This document shows, piece by piece, positions 25,352 through 37,772 of a stretch of 64,000 nt of DNA. The translations under genes were made by a program, and so were the position numbers. Numbering within the stretch: the stretch's first letter is position 1; the number at the start of each line of letters is the position of its first letter. This DNA is from Edolisoma coerulescens (taxonomy: Eukaryota > Chordata > Aves > Passeriformes > Campephagidae). Below the pieces are notes generated by a model that worked only from the letters and a program-made list of their open reading frames with translations, was not told the origin of the DNA and searched no databases. The stretch lies in NCBI GenBank assembly GCA_013397115.1, contig VWZW01000996.1, positions 1,937,611 through 2,001,610 of the forward strand, in the 5' to 3' direction.

Positions 25352-28300
25352 GCTACCTGGCTTTCTTCTGTCTTTCCCTCCAGCACGCAGAGCACAGAGA
25401 AAGTAACAAAGCTTTTAGTGCCGGCTGTGGTCAGGAAAGAATTGAGTGAAACAGTTACTTTTACTGACATTTCTTTATTCCCATGGCTATTAGGGGCAAA
25501 ATTGAATAAGGGGATAGGATTGGTGATCACATCAGCTCTGCACTGCGGTTAAAGGGCTGCGAACCCTGCTGAGAAACTGGTGATCTTCTTCTTCCTCCCA
25601 TCTACATCTAATGCATTTCTATCTAATTGCTCTGACATTTACCTAGTGAAGATCAGATATAGGATTTGGAAGAGAGAATAGGTTTCAATGAATGTAACAA
25701 TTAGATTATGTAAATGAGAAGAGTGCTTAAATACTTAGGTAGCAGACTTTGCAGAAAGCTCAACACCTCAAACCTTTGCAAGCTCAGTTAATCCTACATG
25801 GTATAATAGCCATGACTATGTGCGGCTTTTCATGTGAAGGCAAAGGAAATAATAAAAGCTTCTGTAAAAGGATGACTAAAGGGAGCCACTCTCAGTACAC
25901 AAGTTTTATTTGCCCTGAAAAATCAAAGAAATATGCTACACATCCTTGATCCCTCTGTAATGAAATTATATTTATCAGTTACATGCACAGACCAATGTAT
26001 ATTCTGACATTAAAGAAAAAATAAAAGCGCAACAACCAGACCATAAGGGTGCTATTACATTTGGAGGGTTATAAAAAGCTAATGCCAAGGAGGTGCCCTA
26101 AATGCCTGACTTGGCATTTGGATTTTTCTGAAAACAAGCATTCCTCTTCACCTGTAGATCAGAGGCCAAGCCAAAAAGATGCAGGGATTTTGTGCACTGG
26201 ATCTTTGCTCAAAGGGTCACCTCTTCCTTTTCATGACTTCAGAAGTTCTAAGTGAACTTGCTGAACTTGCTCTTTGGGAAGAGGAAAATGTTTTATCCAC
26301 TTCAGTGTTAAAGTGACTTTGTGGCAAAACCTAGCGTGTGACTTTTTTCCTGTGGGAAAAGCAACCCTGTTTGTGGGGAGCAGTGATTGCGGGTGCCATC
26401 AGTGTTCTTTAGGGCTACAAAGGATTTTGTTGGTAGGTGCTTTCTTCTCCCTACATTGTTACTGTTACAGGGCAGTAAACATTATATCTTGAAATGTTTA
26501 CAGCTTGGAGAGAGTTGCTGGCAGAGCCCAAGAGAGATATCCCAACTCAGTTTGTGACTCCAGACCTCATGGGGGCAGGCACCTCCAGCAGGCAAAGAAA
26601 AGTGGCATGGGTTTCTCCTCACATGCCTAATGCAACCCCAGCCATTGTCCTGTCCTGCAGTGTACGTTCCCTCCTTCCCTCCTGTTTCTCCTTTTCCTTC
26701 CCTGCCTCTGGGCCATTACACTTTTAGCTGTGTTTGAAGTGGTTTGCTGCTGTGCACACACTACAGATGGTGATAGAGCACACATTCATTTTATGACAGA
26801 TACATGGAACCAGGCCCTAAACTCCAGCATGCTCTATCTACTTAAGGCGGCAGCAGGAGCAAATCCTTCTCTTTCACCTTTCCCTGCAGCCCCAGGAAGC
26901 AGCAAATCCTCCTTCACCTTTCCCTCCAGCTCCAGGCAAAGTTTTATTGCTATTCATTTTCCTATTGCGAACAGGACAGACTAGAGTTTATTTCTATGTT
27001 CAGAGGTTTACACTGAGACTCTCTTCAGACTCAGACTCCCCTGAGATGAGGGGAGAGAAAAGGAAGAAAAGAAAAAATAATAATAACCCCCCTGAAACTA
27101 CTAGCTCAGATGACACTGTGGTTGAAGAACAGCAGTCTTGGCATGTGTGGAGAGAGAGTGACAGCATCACACCTCTCTCTTCTCCTTTTCCTGCCCTCCC
27201 CAACATGGTGACTAGAGATCCCAGCTTTGGGGTCTGGGAGCAAGAATGGGCTGGAAAGTCCGATCAGGACTGAAGCTCACACAGGGGAGGGAGGATACGC
27301 AAAGGAGCAGAAGATCTGCCACAGCCCAGATAGCCTGAGGGTTCATGTTTTGTTTAATAGCATGTTCATTACAATTTCCCTCAAAGCATGCCATAAATGG
27401 AGGGGGTGGGGGGGAGAGAGGTTCAGTAACTGAGATCCTTTGAGGGTTCAGTCATGCTCATTATTTGAATCTCTTAAGTATACGAATAAACAAAGAGGCT
27501 GTGGAAGCTGTCCATGTTACATGTTTCCACTGGTGTTTTTTTTCCCCAAGATTCATTTTTGACCAGAAATCAGGCTTTTTGTTTCCTTAACAATTGTGCT
27601 AACCATTAGGCTATTATATAGAGGGTGTGAAAAGAGGTGCCTATACTTTTCTTGCTGGTATTTGCAGTGGATGGGAGAGAAGGAAGGAGTAAATGTTTTA
27701 GGACCCACCATAGCCAGAATAAGGTGGACATCAAAATTAGATAAATCGGATTTACTCTTTGGAGGTGTCTCTACTAAGTCAGTGTTGACCCCAACAGCTT
27801 GATGAAGGTTAAATCAAATCATACCACCTCTAAAAAGAGGCACTTACAATACAGTTGTACGTCTGCCTAAACTGATCATAATTGCCCTGGGCTGATGCTG
27901 CTCTTCCCACCTCTTTGATTTAATGGTAAATTTTTGGGACAGTGCGCATCTTTTGCCGTCTTACGAGATTTATGTTGTAGCATCTCTCTAGGCTCTGTTA
28001 CACCACAAATAAATATAGTTTCCTAAATGCAGGGTTCTCCTCTTAGCAGCTTTGCACCATTTGAGTGCTTTGGCTCTCTGAGATGCTATGATAATTTCAG
28101 GTGGTGCTAGGAAAAATACATACTTTTTAGAAGGGATAAGTAGGACAAATGTCAAGAAGCCAGAATTCCTCAAAAACTGACATGGTATCATGAGCTTTGG
28201 TATAAATAAGCTGCTATAAAAGCAGAAGTGTTTGTCTCATCTATTTTATGATTTCCTAACTTAATTCCATTTCTTCCTGCCCTCCCACACATAACCACTT

Positions 28301-31180
28301 TACACATCTCCAGCCCCCTCAGCTGAAGTTTCCTCCAGGGCTGTTTAATTGCATCAGGCTTTCTTCCACTGAGAGACAGTTCAAAATAAAAAAACAACAC
28401 CTTCGTGTACTAGGGTCCAAACCCTGGACCTTTTAATGAGTGGCCAGCTGTAGCCAGGCATATGAAACATCCTCTGGCACTGCTTGTGCTCAATTTCTGC
28501 AGGAGCATGCAAACTAACCCCAAGGAATTGCCAGACAAGGCTTTCTGCCTTTTCACAAAAGATGGAATGCAATGTTACTGTCCATTGAGCTGACGGAAAT
28601 ACATTTTTAGGAAAACACAAGAGTTTTGATGCTACGGTTCTCCAGCAGGCTGAGGTTGATAAGAACATCACGCACAAGCCAAGGAAATGGTCAGTGGTCT
28701 CACCCTTTGTGAAGAATGCAAACAGGACTACAGTGGCTACACATGTGGGGGCCAGCTGGCCTGAAGGGAAAAAAAAAGACAGGCAGCAGGGTCCTGTCCT
28801 CCTGCCGAGGATACAAAGTACTAAAAGCAGTTATGCCACTGTGACCAGTTTAGTGGCTCAGCATTCGTTGTTTCCCTTCCCATTTAAAGTAGGAAGAACA
28901 TAGCTTTTACTTGTCTAGGGCAAAACATGATAAAATTATGTTCTTCCAAACCATCTGCTACCTTTCCTCCTTCCACAACATGCAACACCAAAAGTCATTG
29001 CAAAAATACCCATTTCAGCCTATCAAAGCCCTCTGAAGTTTTCAGGATCACCGCAACAGAAGAGGACACAAAGGTCACAAATTTTGGTTAGGATGATGGC
29101 TTGAAGTGCATCCAGCCTCAATAGCTGTGACTGCTCAGCAGGCGAAGGGCTGCAGGGAATCACTGCTCCCAGGACTATGTAACCCCATCCCTGCTCCCAG
29201 GACCGCAGGCTATGCAGTATGAAGGCATATCGGTCACTGAATTTTTAAGATATTCTCTCCCTCTCCAAAGCCCTAAGCACTGCTGAAGTTAACATTGTTC
29301 CTAATTATATCTTAAATAAACATGTGACATCAAAAAATTACTCTGTAGATTCTCCCTCATCTATATTTACTCAGGCATAATAGCAGCTGCCTACACGATT
29401 TTTGTCTTGCTAATGCACAGCAATAATCATAGAACCACCCACAGCCCATCTATTTTGGTAGAGTGCAGAAATAGACATTAAACCTATAAATGTCAGAACA
29501 TGCCTTCATTTCAGATGTTAGTATTTAAATTAGCACTTGAATGATGTTTCCACAACGTGATAGCTTTTCAAATGATGGTATATTGCACATGAAGTGCACT
29601 GGCCCTGCTTTAAGCACCTTCAACCCATTAGGCCCATCTATAATTTGGTGCTTTTAGAAATGTAAACGCACCGAAGAAGAGCTGTGGTCTCTTTGCTTAT
29701 GCCCAGAGGTCCCCAGGAATGGCTGATGCCATAATTACCTGAGTATGGTTTGAACATGGGGCTCTGGTCGGGAGGTAAACATGGCTTGTGCTTGTTGTCC
29801 AGACCCATTTGGGAACAGCTGTGTCTGGGTGGTTGGAACATCACGCTATCTGAACATGTCCTCACATTTCAGAGTGAGCACAGTGCTCACTATGGAAGCA
29901 ATGCCGCTGGAGGGAAAATGTGTTAACTGGAAAATGGAAGCAGCAAATCATATTTTTTCTGTAGGTCTAGGAAAATTAGGAGCAAATCCTCCATCTTCCT
30001 TCTGACTACTAAAACCCAGTAAGATTAATTAAGAGAAAATGAGGGAAGAAGAACTGATTATTCAAGATTTAGTGGACAAGGGGAAGCTTATTGCAAGGAA
30101 ACCTTCTTTTAAAAAGACAAAAAAAGGGTAAGTGTGAAATCAGACAGCAGTTAGACCAGATCAACTTGATGCTGCTTTCAAGAAACACAAATTCTGCTCA
30201 AACAGAACAGTACAGAAGAAGACACCTGGGATCAGATTGCTGGGAACAATGTATGCCAGTTTTAGGGTGAAATGCTTCCATAATTCTCTTACACAAGAGA
30301 AGTTTCACCTCTATGAAACACTAAGACATCCATTCCTGAGAAGGCCCTATATGTCATTTAGTAAGTCCTCTCATTAGAATAAAGTCTTTGACCACAAACA
30401 TCACATTTTATTATGAACAGCATGCAAATAGAGCATCATGCCTCATCAGACAGGAGCCTAAGTTCATTCTCCTCTCTAAAATAAGAGCCACAGCAACCAC
30501 CAAACCGCCACACACACACGAGCTGCCTGTACAAAACCAACAGTGACACCTCGTGGGCAATATTCAAGTACAAATATAGTGACTACGATTTCTTCCGGAA
30601 CATCAACTTTAGCAGATTGATCATTAAAAAAAATGAAGGCATATGTTCTTTTGTAGCACTGGAAAAAAAAACAATCACCCTTTACGGAGTGCTGCAGAGG
30701 ATAATGCAGAGAGCCCAGCAGCTCCACACAAAACTAGTCGTGTATCCTCCAGGAGCAGCACCAATGGGGTCCTGACTGGCACTGGGGGCCTGCCCACAGC
30801 AGCGTTTTTAATTAGAATCAGGTGTGCACTTCAAAGGACATCTCCCCCTCATCCCTACTTTCTCCAGTTCGGTTTGCATCCCAGTGCCGTCCCAGCACAT
30901 AACCCTGAACTGGAAGACAACATTCTGGAGCACAAACTGCACGGGACACATGGGCACTCAGTGCACAGGCCAGGCCTGGCCTCACCTGCAGCAAGGAGCC
31001 CGAACATGCAGCATGGAGGTGATGGCCAGCCTGCCCAGAGCCTCCCACAGACTGGTCCTGGGAGTTTAGCAAGCCAGGCTTTGCATGGTGATACTGTGGC
31101 TGCTTCTGGGCTCCAGCTAGCCTGGATCTGCACCTCACACTGTCCCCAGGGTATCTCTAGTCCCTGTGTCTGCTCCTGGT
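25352..31180. other. Intergenic sequence, no gene seen
   Basis: Unique-looking sequence with one small tandem duplication (26858-26940). The 29260-29640 part has dense homeodomain- and SOX-type motifs and could be conserved non-coding DNA. The 30643-31233 open frame (196 codons) runs into a CR1 remnant in another frame and is not a gene. No splice-consistent exon set was found on either strand. Confidence 0.55.
26858..26940. repeat. Two-copy tandem duplication, ~41-bp unit
   Basis: Units begin at 26858 and 26901, both starting AGCAAATCCT and both containing TTCACCTTTCCCT followed by CAGC and CCAGG. They differ by a few substitutions and a 3-bp indel. Confidence 0.75.
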
Positions 31181-31468
31181 ATCAAACTAGGAGGAGCTGT
31201 GGACTCCCTCAACGTAAAGGGACATCCAGATAGACTACAGAGCTGGGCAATCACCAACTGTATGAAATTTAACAAGAGCAAGTGCTGTATTCTCTACCTA
31301 GGATGGGGCAATCCTGGTCATATGTACAAACTGGGGCATGAGAAGCTGCAGAGCAGTCCTGCAGAAAGTGATCTGCAGGGGTTTGGGTTGATGGCAAGTT
31401 AAATTCGAGCCACCAGTAGCCACGACAGCAAAAGGGCCAACCATGCTCTGGGGTGCATTAGGCACAGA
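31181..31468 (+). mobile_element. Degenerate CR1 LINE fragment (3' end of the RT ORF)
   Basis: In one plus-strand frame the sequence reads KLGGAVDSL, then MKFNKSKC, LYLGWGNPGH and SSPAESDL. After a frame break it reads SKRANHALGCI. This is the order of the conserved block after the reverse-transcriptase domain of avian CR1 ORF2 (typically KFNKAKC...LHLGRGNP...SSPAEKDLGVLVD...ANRALGCI). It is broken by a frameshift and stops in the VLVDEKL part, so it is an inactive relic. The 5' part and the CR1 3' repeat were not found next to it. Confidence 0.8.
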
Positions 31469-33734
31469 ATATTTTTCCCCGTATAAGTTCCAGCAAGAAA
31501 TGATGTATGGCACTTGTGTCATCTCAGCACATGCTCTCATCAAAAATAAAACCTATATAATAAAACCTTCTTACTTTCCTTTATCAGAGTGAAGACTTGA
31601 GTAAGCTGCAAATTGAGCACAGTCTAGATAAGCTCCAGGAGAAGTTTTTTTAATGGTAAGATACAAACAATTCCCAAATCTCTTGTTAAAAGTGGCTGTT
31701 GAACAAGAGTTCTAAAGAGCACAGTTAAGGACTGGAAGACTTCTCAACTCAAAGGAAATGCCAACACAACATTTTGGTAAATGACCACTGCCAGCTCCTT
31801 CTTTTGGTCCACAATTAAGGTCAACATAAAATAAAACCAAACAGACCAAGTGTCAATCTGCCCAGATTCTACTGCACTGCAAGCCTGTCAGCACACAACC
31901 CAGCAGCTGCTCAAGGCACCAGTCATCTTTGCTTCACTGCCCAGCTTTTTACTGTCACTGCAGAGTTCAACACACTTTCAGACAGTGAGCTAACATGTTA
32001 AACTTTAGGCATATAAACTCTCTCTTGCACACTGGAGCAAGGATATAGCTAAAACTGGGTATGTCTTTTTTGAAAAGAGCATTAAACTTTGGTTTTTTCT
32101 AGTCACTAGAAAGACTGAGGAAGGAAAAGCATATGTCAAATGCATTCAGTAGCTAACACTGGCAGTAAAAGATGAAGCACAGAACCAATTACAATTCTTC
32201 TAAAGGATGGTGTAGCCTGGCATAAATCTTGACATGTTACAGCCTGCACACGCCTGTCAACACCCATCTATGACTACAAAGACTGACTGGATAATCACTA
32301 TTAACACTGCCTGGGGTTATTCACCTCAGCACAGAAAAGGCTATTCACATTAATACCTATGTGGTTTCAGGTTTAGATTAAGTGTCCAGATGCAGACCCT
32401 CTGGATCACACCAGTAATATCAAATTCTTGGATCAAACTGCTGAAATTCTTTTGTATGTTACAAATTGTTCAGCTTTCTTGTCGTGATATTGAGCTAATA
32501 AGTGTCGTGTTGAACAGGCACAATCAAACCACTTAAGATTAACTAGATTTGTGATTTCAAGTAAGGTCGATTTTCAGTAAAATCTAATGCTTTTTTTAGA
32601 CAAAAGTGAACAAATGCAACTTTCAGGAACCTTAAATAAACATTCCTCTTTTGAGGAGAGAAATAAATACTCTACTTCATAGGAGAAGAAAAAAAACCCA
32701 ACAAACAACTTTTCATCCATAAAAGAAGCAAATACCAGAGTCTCCTACATTAGCCCATCTTACCACACTGACTTAATTCAGCTCTATTCCTAGTAGCCAG
32801 TTTGCTAGCTAAAAGGACATATGTCTTCCCAGACTTTGAAAAAAGCCCTCTACCAGCAGAAAGCAGTCTAAGTTACCTGTTTCTGAAAACAGCAGATACT
32901 TTTTCCTCAGGAGTTAGTTCTCCAGAAGTTTAGTGCAAAAACTGAGAGCTCTGTTGTGCTTAGCTCAGAGAGAACAACAGGTTTATTCTGAAAACTTTTT
33001 TTCCAATCAAAAAAGCCAAGATTTAGAAATAGAAGAGCAATTGGTCTGATCCCAGGAAATGCCCCTTCTCGCAAGCAATTATCCTTGCAGCTCTGCCTCT
33101 GGCCCACTGCACCTTAAGACCTCTCTCCTCACAGCTGCACAAGTGCAACTGCACAGAACAGCTATAAAGCTATCTATACATTAGACAGATGGACACAAAC
33201 ACACATCCAGTTCAGTCTTCTAGATAATCTTGCTGGTTATTCATCTGAAGATGGTCTGGAGGATACTTGCTTGAGTGCAGACTTCAAGCTACACAGCCTG
33301 AGATACCCATTTACAAGGCACTCTTGGGTTCGGCATACAAACATTATCAGAAGTGTCCTGATGCCATAAGGCACTTACCTCACTGTGGTTTTACTTCTGT
33401 AGTTTATTCCCATGTGTTGCTGCACTCTCCTCCCCCTTCAAAGGCAGACACACAAAGTTTATCAAATTACTATTCTCAACATGCCTATGTACTATGAACT
33501 GCTACAGAACAAAAATACCTTTTAACAATTTCATCTTCAGTTGAGAAGAGTACAAGATTATTCTCCCTGAGAAGAATATCTATCCTTGTACTCTGTGTAC
33601 TTTTACAAATCCTGCAGGTTTTCTTCCCCACAACTAGAAACTAAACCCAGATCCTTTTCATATTTCATATGAGCAGTACTATTGAGAATGAGATTGGTAC
33701 TTGAAGTGTAGAAAAATAAAACTAGCCAGAGGCT
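31469..33734. other. Sequence between the CR1 relic and the probable TBC1D4 3' UTR
   Basis: AT-rich with no recognised gene or repeat. Further minus-strand AATAAA motifs occur (for example 33413-33418), so a longer TBC1D4 3' UTR reaching into this stretch cannot be excluded. Confidence 0.5.
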
Positions 33735-33755
33735 ATGGGAAATGCAGCAATGACA

Positions 33756-33761
33756 TTTATT
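33756..33761 (-). terminator. Candidate distal poly(A) signal AATAAA
   Basis: AATAAA on the minus strand, followed within 25-40 nt by a U-rich TTTTATTTTTCTAC. It would give a ~2-kb 3' UTR. Use is not proven. Confidence 0.35.
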
Positions 33762-35547
33762 GGAATTTCTCCAGGCATTACATGAAAAAATTTTAAAGTG
33801 AAACAGAGGATAAAGCTCATTCAGTGCATCTTTAAAAAAAAGATGTATCTGAATAATCTTGATTCTTTGTAATAGATGCTGCTGCAGTTCCTGGGATTAG
33901 TTTTTTATGTACACATCAGATAAAACTCACTCTGAACAAAACTGCAAAGAACTGCCTTTTCACTTGGCATTTCCCCATCTAGTACAATACGACGTTCTTG
34001 AAATATCTAGACAGATTCCACATAATTTTATACACAGTGTTAAGACCTTTCACTGCAAATGTAAAAAGAGAGACTGTTGAGTAAATCAGTATCTTTAATC
34101 AAATAAAACATCATGGAAGTAAAAAAACAACAAAAAAAACCCAGTAGAGTCGAAGCCCCTAAGTTCCACAGCAGTGTGCAGCAAATAAGCGTTGTTGTTC
34201 CTCACTTTTATGGTAACATAAAGCATAATACTTAGAAAGCAGTGATACTCAGTCCTTGCTTTCTAAATTGGACAATCTTATGCAAAAAGACACTGCTGGA
34301 TTTGGCACTTTGCTTAATTGGTTTTCTTACTAAAAAGCATGTTTCCTGAAATACAGTATAAACGGAAAGAGATAACATGAGCCACTGTAAGACGCAATTA
34401 AGGGCTCAGACATGCACTCCAAAATACTTGTCTATTACACATTTGTCTAAGCCTTCTCAAAAATTCCACTCAAAAACATTTTCAAATCTATATGCAACTT
34501 TTTATACCTCTATAAACATAACTTCTCCCTTGAAATGATCAGAGTTTATCTCACCTTCTGTCCAGAACATACAAATCCATTACTTTTGTTTTAAAAAGAA
34601 GACCACAAAGCAGTATTAAAACAGGAATAGCCTGGAAAGCGTTATTAAAACTGTGCCTGTACTTCAGGATCCCCTTTGAAATGTATAGCCACTGAATATG
34701 TGAAAACTGAAAGGTACATAATATCTGAGACTTGCTTGGTCCTCCCTTGTGCACTCACGCTTAACTTCCTGCAACCTACTTCTGTTTTCTTCTCAAATAA
34801 AATTTAAAACAGCCTTCTGCATCCCAGTACAATTAAACAAGGCTTCCTGCAGCATTTCTTTGGTTAAATAACCCCTTACACACCTAACTCTTACAAACAG
34901 GCAAGTCTCCAGTTGAAAATTTACATCGGAATAAATCCCATCCCACTGTTGTGCTTCCTTCTTCTCCTCATCATGATCAACCCCAGGACAGGTGGAAGCA
35001 AACAGGCCAGGAAGGGAGCAGCAGTCACTTAGCTCTTGCCTTTGCGAGCTCTGCGAGTGCGTGCCGACACCTATTCCTTAGCTCAGGGTGACGGAGGAGG
35101 AGCTGTGCTGCAATGCTTTTGTGTTTCCAGTTCCAACATGCATGTGGAATTACACTGCTGACCGGGACAGCCCAGGCAGCGGATGGCACTACAGCTCTTT
35201 CTGTGCAAACCATGTCATGATACTTTTTCTGCTTATTGGTCTGTGCTCACAATGTCAGTAGAATTAAAAGAGAGGCACACATGAGTTCACACAGATTTTC
35301 CACAGAAGATGTGAAACATGCTGCTCTTTGGAGGGAAAATTACATTCGCCTTTTTTTTTTCTTCAAGTATTATTCAACATATTCAATATACATATATATA
35401 AAGACACACTATCTTCATTTCACTACAAGACAAGCACATCCAGAGTGAATTTGCAGATCACCATTATCTTTGTCTACTCCAATTTCTATTTTCCTTTAGG
35501 TCAACTCTAAATATACATCTACTCATCATAATTACACATGAGAATCC

Positions 35548-35571
35548 TTTATTTCCCCCTTGTGATTTATT
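35548..35571 (-). terminator. Paired candidate proximal poly(A) signals AATAAA
   Basis: Two AATAAA hexamers on the minus strand at 35566-35571 and 35548-35553. A GU-bearing stretch (CATGTGTAATTATG...GATGTATATTT) lies within 40 nt downstream. Cleavage here would give a ~230-nt 3' UTR. Confidence 0.35.
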
Positions 35572-35767
35572 TACATAATCATAAAAAAATTAATAGCCTG
35601 AATTTGCATACTGACACTTGAAGGCCCATCTGTAGTTATGTGTGTCCCAGCACTATTTTTGGGTAATATCATTGCCTATTGCTAAGTAGCTATTGAAAGC
35701 AGCATACTCATTTTTTCATTCCCTTTTTTTTTTTTTTTTGAAGAAATGCTGCCTAGAAAACCCTGGT

Positions 35768-35995
35768 TTATGGCTTACTCCGTATTTTATTATTTGGGTT
35801 GTAGTTTACTTCCCTCAGGAGCAGTTCACAGTCAGACAACGCTTCTGCTGGCAAATACTTCACTATCTGCTCAAGAGTCTTTTGATATATTATCTTCTCC
35901 TGTTCCAGGGACTGAATTACAGTCTTCATTTTGTTTTCCCGAGTCAAAACAGTCTCCAGGCTGGCTTCCAGACTCTGAATTTTAGCGTGAGCAAC
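35768..35995 (-). CDS. TBC1D4: TBC1D4 terminal coding exon and stop
   Basis: 228 nt including the TAA stop at 35768-35770; phase 0 in. It encodes VAHAKIQSLEASLETVLTRE, then NKMKTVIQSLEQEKIIYQKT, VKYLPAEALSDCELLLREV and ending NPNNKIRSKP. It continues the coiled coil and finishes with the TBC1D4-specific tail (human ...NPNNKAKIGNKP). Acceptor: GTTTACAG|GTTGCT. The tail is two residues shorter than my memory of the human one. The matching plus-strand open frame is a shadow. Confidence 0.96.
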   Translation of the reverse strand, partial: VAHAKIQSLEASLETVLTRENKMKTVIQSLEQEKIIYQKTLEQIVKYLPAEALSDCELLLREVNYNPNNKIRSKP

Positions 35996-37595
35996 CTGTA
36001 AACAATAACATTGTAATAAATTGATGAATTCTGAATAGTTTTCTTTTAATATTATGATAAGGTATCTGTCAAGGAAAGAATTACATAGCTACTTCTAAAA
36101 GACATCTGTGTAGGCAGACAATACAAGGAATGTGCATTGTGTATCATACACAAAATCTCCTCACAGTGACCACATCAATCTGAAGGATTTCTCAAAGCTT
36201 TACTGAGGGAAGGAGACATACAAGTTGCAGCAAGCAAGGGACAGCTGAGAGTAACAAAGAACTGGAGATGGAGGTAGAGAAAGGAAATCAGCAGCTGGAG
36301 TAGCACTGGAAGACATGACCTATGTGACAGTGATGGAACCATGGGAACCCTCTGTGATAAAGTAATTTAAAAGGATGGAAAGGTTGGAAGGAAAGAGAAC
36401 CTCAACATCAAGTCTAAAAGCAGACTGTGTTCCCTATTGTCCAATTAAAAACCCACAGCTTCCTCTGACTAGTCAAAGAAACCCTGGACCACAGCAGTAG
36501 CAGTTCCCTCTGTGGCAATAGGAAGAATTCTGATTGTTCCTAGGAAAGGGTACAAGAAGAGGAATGAAGAAGTTATACAAACAAAAAGGTGAAGAGGTTA
36601 AGGAACTGAGAAAGATGCATTATTGTAAGGCACTCTGAAAGAACAGAAAAGCTTTGATAGAGCCTTTCAAATCAGCCACTCAATTATTCTATAGCTTTGG
36701 TGCATTTTCAGAACAGAGGTAAAAGCCAAAGCTGCAGTAAATAAATAAAGAAAAAAAAAAAAGAAAAATTAATAATAGTAAAAAGTTCAAGTGATTCCTG
36801 TTTTCAGTATCAAAAGAACACAGCACAGCACCCTGAGCCCATAAACACAAAAATAATGAGGACTTGATCTTTCCTTTTTTCCTTCCTTCTATTTTCAGGT
36901 TTCAGATGCTGAAAGCGCTTTCTGAGCTCTTTGCAATGCTTGTTCAAAATAACAAATATAACAAGAAATAGGCTGGTGATGAAAAGAAAAGAACTTGCCT
37001 TTCAAGAAAATGCAGGACAATACATATTGAAAGTGAAACAAGTCTTGGCCAAGCTATGGGACAAAGGGTGAATAGTGAAGGAGGAAGGACGTTTTTAAAC
37101 CACAACTTTATCAGGCTAAGTCTGGTGGGCTTTCAGATGTAGTCAGGTCTGCTAGGAGACACCACCTTCCAAAAAGTGGGACTATGAGTTTCAGCAGAAG
37201 GAAATAACACTGCCTACAAAGGCCTGGAGAAAACAAGTCTGCTGCACTATAGATTATTTCTTAAAACTTTCCAACAGGGAAGCAAAGAGATGAGGGGACA
37301 GAGAACTTATTTTTCAGTAAGATACACAAATTTTGCCAACAGATTTTATGGAAGATAAGGGCAGAGAGATTTTGGGAAAAAAGAAATCTAAATCAAGAAG
37401 GGAAAGTCCAGGGAATGACAAAGGAGTTAGAAGTATGCCCAGCAGAAGTGAATCACTGTAATTAAGAGAACTGCTCAACTGCACAAGATCTTGCAGCAAG
37501 AAGACTTCTCACACAGACTTAAAACAACACTTTCTCCTCTATTGGCTGTATCATAGAAATAACTTCTCCATGAGTTTGTAGCCTAAGTCATTTAC
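35996..37595 (-). other. TBC1D4: TBC1D4 last intron, 1.6 kb
   Basis: Begins GTAAAT and ends TTACAG. There is an A-rich run at 36748-36768. No exon was seen. Confidence 0.85.
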
Positions 37596-37772
37596 CTGTA
37601 GCTTCTCCAACAAATCCATGTTTTGCCTCTTCAGATGATTGTTTGCTCTCTCCAGCTTCTCCAGGGGTTCACCTTCATCACAGGGACTCACATTTTCCTG
37701 TAGTTCATCTTGAAGAACATGGTACTCTACTTCATAGGCATGGAGCTGTTTTGAAATATCCATCTCAAACAC
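37596..37772 (-). CDS. TBC1D4: TBC1D4 exon, C-terminal coiled coil
   Basis: 177 nt, phase 0 at both ends. It encodes VFEMDISKQLHAYEVEYHVL, then QDELQEN and LEKLERANNHLKRQNMDLLE with KLQ. The leucine-spaced LEKLERAN..LKRQNMDLLEKLQ is a coiled coil, the segment linked to oligomerisation in TBC1D1/TBC1D4. The linker between the two helices (NVSPCDEGEP) is the most diverged part against human. Acceptor: ATGGCAG|GTGTTT; donor: CTACAG|GTAAAT. Confidence 0.96.

Larger units (their letters stand above)
33735..35767 (-). other. TBC1D4: Probable TBC1D4 3' untranslated region
   Basis: Sequence directly after the TAA stop on the minus strand. It contains AATAAA at 35566-35571 and 35548-35553, about 200 nt after the stop, and again at 33756-33761. 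This suggests a short and a long form. The roughly 2-kb length is in the range of vertebrate TBC1D4 transcripts. The distal limit is an estimate, taken about 20 nt past the far AATAAA; no transcript data were available. A 62-codon open frame at 35025-35213 in the same sense is probably fortuitous. Confidence 0.4.

Noticed and set aside
28404..28440. GGGTCC...GGACC palindrome with a tRNA B-box look
   Set aside because: No A box, no cloverleaf and no terminator at the right distance; a chance palindrome.
30643..31233. 196-codon plus-strand open frame
   Set aside because: No domain recognised. Its 3' end overlaps a CR1 reverse-transcriptase remnant that is readable only in a different frame, so the frame is chance.
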